Below are positions 6,800-8,346 of a DNA stretch of 8,346 nucleotides, piece by piece. Numbering within the stretch: position 1 is the first letter of the stretch; every line of letters starts with the position of its first letter. A program made the position numbers and the translations under genes. The notes beneath the pieces are model-generated. The model was not told the origin of the DNA. It saw nothing but the letters and a program-made list of their open reading frames with translations, and did no database searches. Source of the stretch: Acidobacteriota bacterium (GTDB lineage Bacteria > Acidobacteriota > UBA6911); contig JAFNAH010000036.1 of assembly GCA_017860075.1 (NCBI GenBank), positions 1 to 8,346 on the forward strand. The letters run 5' to 3'.

Positions 6800-7777
6800 A
6801 GATAAAAAGCGCCGAAGGCGCGTTCTCATAACAACCCGGGGCGAAGCCCCGGGGTTGCGATCAGAACCAGGGCGCGAGGGCTGAAAGCCCGTTCCATAGA
6901 TCTTTGGGGTAGTCTCATCAGACCAGACTCTTCCTGTTGTGGGTTCCGGATATTCTGGCACCGGTTTTCCGGATATTCTGGCACCAGTCGAGGTCGGAGC
7001 GATAGAGGTTTCACTTTTCAAGTGTTTGGTTCTTCCTGACGGTCCATCCAGTGTGATCCATCGTCCTCTTTCCAGCACGCGATCAAGGATCGTCTCAGCC
7101 AGATCCGAATCGTGAAGCACGCTGCCCCAGTCGACGAACGCCTTGTTGGTCGTGAAAACCATTGGGCGCTTCCTGATGTGGCGGTCGTTTACCACGTGAT
7201 AGAGGACGTTGGCGGCATCCGGGCCATAGGATAAATATCCGACTTCGTCGACGATCAGGACGTGAGGATGCGTGTAGGTCTCCAGAACCTCATGCAATCT
7301 TCCCTTGTTGCCGGCATTGGAGAGGTCCTCGATCAGCTGGGCCGCGGTAACGAAGCGGGTCTCGAAACCGTTCTGAATCGCACGATATCCGATAGCGATC
7401 GCGAGATGGGTCTTCCCGCGACCAGTCTTTCCATGAAGGATCAGCGATCGACCCTCGGTAACGAAGTCCGGCCCGAGATAGGAACCGAGCAGTGAGATGC
7501 GAAGGGTGGACTGCAGGGTAAAGTCGAAGTCCTCGATGGTTTTCAGATATGGGAATCGGGCTCTGCGCGTCAGGCGCTGCAAGCGGGTCTGTGTGCGATG
7601 AGACACCTCCTCGGCAACGAGCAGGGCGAGGAAGTCGCGGTAGGACCACTGCTCCTGTTCAGCGCAGGACACGACCTGGCGATAGACACGGCGCATGTTG
7701 GCCAGGTTGAGACGCCTCAGCAAGGCATCGAGTTCGATTTCGGAAAGAGCCATGCCGGCATGGGAAGCGGAGGTCAT
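6788..7777 (-). CDS. istB: IstB-like ATP-binding transposition helper, reading through the IS end
   Basis: The frame encodes 329 residues, against about 250-260 for most IstB proteins. The AAA+ core is complete: N-terminal helical region (about 12-70), Walker A GKTGRGKTHLA (116-126), Walker B VLIVDEVGY (173-181, D177 and E178), sensor-type FTTNKAF (208-214), and the arginine-bearing LDRVLERGR (231-239) with LDGPSGRTKHL (243-253). IstB is the ATPase partner of the IstA transposase and acts in target selection and transpososome assembly. Residues about 264-279 are encoded by the terminal repeats, and from about residue 282 on the frame leaves the element and translates the adjacent hairpin repeat until a TAA at 6788-6790. 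The start ATG overlaps the istA stop (ATGA, 7774-7777), which points to translational coupling. The core looks functional; whether the added tail of about 48 residues is tolerated is unknown. Confidence 0.88.
   Translation of the reverse strand: MTSASHAGMALSEIELDALLRRLNLANMRRVYRQVVSCAEQEQWSYRDFLALLVAEEVSHRTQTRLQRLTRRARFPYLKTIEDFDFTLQSTLRISLLGSYLGPDFVTEGRSLILHGKTGRGKTHLAIAIGYRAIQNGFETRFVTAAQLIEDLSNAGNKGRLHEVLETYTHPHVLIVDEVGYLSYGPDAANVLYHVVNDRHIRKRPMVFTTNKAFVDWGSVLHDSDLAETILDRVLERGRWITLDGPSGRTKHLKSETSIAPTSTGARISGKPVPEYPEPTTGRVWSDETTPKIYGTGFQPSRPGSDRNPGASPRVVMRTRLRRFLSPSE
6809..6899 (+). repeat. Composite three-hairpin repeat, right copy
   Basis: On the plus strand this 91-base unit reads hairpin A GCGCC-GAA-GGCGC (6809-6821), GTTCTCATA, hairpin B CCCGGGGC-GAA-GCCCCGGG (6835-6853), a 24-base linker, hairpin C GGGCT-GAA-AGCCC (6878-6890), and GTTC followed by CATAG (6895-6899). 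It is the inverted partner of the unit at 6613-6704. The stems of A and B differ from the left copy only in ways that keep the pairing: one swapped pair in A and two in B. The insertion sequence end lies fewer than 40 bases further right, and the istB frame runs through this unit on the opposite strand. Confidence 0.8.
6944..6985. repeat. Terminal direct repeats of the IS21-family element
   Basis: TTCCGGATATTCTGGCACC occurs at 6944-6962 and again, identical, at 6967-6985, with a period of 23 bases. IS21-family ends commonly carry such multiple copies, which serve as transposase binding sites. Both copies lie within the istB reading frame. Because the period is not a multiple of three, they encode different peptides (PVPEYPEP from the outer copy, GARISGKP from the inner copy). 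No third copy was found further inside. Confidence 0.8.
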
Positions 7778-8346
7778 TGGATCATCCCTTCCCCCGAGAA
7801 CAGATCGGGCTGCCGGAGGCTCCGCTCGATGTAGTGGGCGCCGAAGATCCGGGACTGCAGGCCGTCTTCGAAAGCAGCGCGCAGACGGTCAGGCCCATGG
7901 CTCTGCAGCAGGTCGTGCAACCGATCCACGTCCTGAATCCACTCCTTCGGATGCCGGTGTACGATCTCAGTCAGGTAAGCCAGCGCCGGAGTGCCCAGGT
8001 CCAGCAGCTGCTGGCGCTTTAAGTAGCGCTTTGCCCGCTTGCCCGACACGGCGGCCACCAGAGCCGCGCGGTGCTCGCGCAGGCTCGCGGTCTCACCCCG
8101 TTTGAACAGGCGCGGATGCACGACCTCGAACCGGCCGGCGACGATGCGCACGCGTTCCCGGTAGAGGTAGAGCGTGCCCGCCATTCCGATCGCCTCCGGA
8201 GGCATCGAGTAGCCGTGCGTGTCGTGCACAACGGTGCCGGTTGGACCAACATAAACCGGGATCCGGAGCGCGAGGTTCTCGGGCGGGACCTTCAGGGCCC
8301 GCAACCGGGGTTGTTCCTCTGACAAACGCACAGACGGAATGATGCC
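7774..8346 (-). CDS. istA: IS21 transposase IstA, C-terminal part (partial)
   Basis: The last 190 codons of the gene are visible; the frame is open to the right edge of the window. The segment NLALRIPVYVGPTGTVVHDTHGYSMPPEAIG, followed by LYLYRERVRIVAGRFEVVHPRLF, corresponds to the beta-rich domain C-terminal to the integrase core in IstA and Mu-type transposases. A helical tail rich in Arg and Leu follows (residues about 85-180 of the visible part). The catalytic DDE residues and the N-terminal DNA-binding helices lie outside the window, so activity cannot be judged. A GTG at 8331 lies inside the gene and codes for valine, so it should not be taken as a start. The stop TGA overlaps the istB ATG, the usual arrangement in this family. 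Confidence 0.87.
   Translation of the reverse strand, partial: GIIPSVRLSEEQPRLRALKVPPENLALRIPVYVGPTGTVVHDTHGYSMPPEAIGMAGTLYLYRERVRIVAGRFEVVHPRLFKRGETASLREHRAALVAAVSGKRAKRYLKRQQLLDLGTPALAYLTEIVHRHPKEWIQDVDRLHDLLQSHGPDRLRAAFEDGLQSRIFGAHYIERSLRQPDLFSGEGMIQ

Larger units (their letters stand above)
6581..6937. other. Gene-free palindrome-rich region between permease operon and IS21 element
   Basis: About 357 bases hold no convincing gene of their own, although the tail of the istB frame runs into them from the right. They contain at least six short perfect hairpins, arranged as two inverted composite units (listed separately) around an imperfect tandem repeat. A looser inverted repeat, AGTCT (6911-6915) with AGACT (6925-6929), lies just before the insertion sequence. 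No T-run follows any hairpin, so none looks like a standard rho-independent terminator. The open frames seen here arise from GC-rich palindromes and have no ribosome sites or family features. Confidence 0.7.
6935..8346 (-). mobile_element. IS21-family insertion sequence, one end (istB end); continues beyond window
   Basis: The element is identified by adjacent istA and istB genes with an ATGA overlap and by repeated terminal motifs, both typical of IS21 elements. Its outer end is placed at TGTTGTGGG (6935) or TGTGGG (6938), since IS21 ends begin with TG and the boundary should sit just outside the terminal repeats. The istA end of the element lies past 8346, so total length, the other terminal repeat and the target duplication cannot be checked. 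Transcription runs leftward, toward the hairpin repeats and antisense to the permease operon. Confidence 0.8.

Noticed and set aside
6646..6831. Plus-strand open frame of 61 codons in the repeat region
   Set aside because: It is made of palindromic repeat units, has no ribosome site and shows no protein-like pattern.
6613..6899. CRISPR array
   Set aside because: The repeats are inverted rather than direct, differ in sequence, have no regular unique spacers and no cas gene nearby.

Overview
This GC-rich window most resembles a member of the Acidobacteriota. The strongest pointer is a secreted VWFA-related protein of the type that is very common in that phylum. The two-gene MacB-type permease set and the secreted sugar-handling pair fit it as well. 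The phylum is an inference from gene types, since no marker gene is present.

Left part (1-2435): the 5' end of a Tat-exported sugar phosphate isomerase/epimerase-like gene (minus strand) diverges from a signal-peptide-bearing DUF6807 protein (plus strand). The DUF6807 gene ends tail to tail with the secreted VWFA gene (minus strand); their stop codons share one CTAG. Middle part (2587-6580): after a second divergent gap of about 150 bases, four plus-strand genes follow. A LOG-family nucleotide phosphoribohydrolase-like gene and a metallo-beta-lactamase-fold hydrolase lie 14 bases apart and look like one operon. After 88 bases come two paralogous MacB/FtsX-type ABC permeases whose ends overlap by 8 bases. 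No ATP-binding subunit or membrane fusion protein is visible in the window.

Right part (6581-8346): a gene-free stretch of about 350 bases is packed with palindromes. It holds two inverted copies of a composite element of about 92 bases. Each copy has three short hairpins with 3-base loops (GAA in five of six) in a fixed order, with CATA boxes after the first and third. The paired stem bases differ between copies in a compensatory way. The copies flank about 100 bases of imperfect tandem repeat. Immediately beyond lies one end of an IS21-family insertion sequence: direct terminal repeats, complete istB, and the C-terminal part of istA, which runs off the window. The istB frame has no stop inside the element and reads about 48 codons into the adjacent hairpin repeat.

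The most unusual feature is the inverted pair of three-hairpin elements with covarying stems, sitting between the permease operon and the insertion sequence. It looks like a REP/BIME-type repeat family or a structured 3' region. The protein-coding genes are recognisable families, though the pairing of permeases without an ATPase next to an insertion sequence deserves attention.
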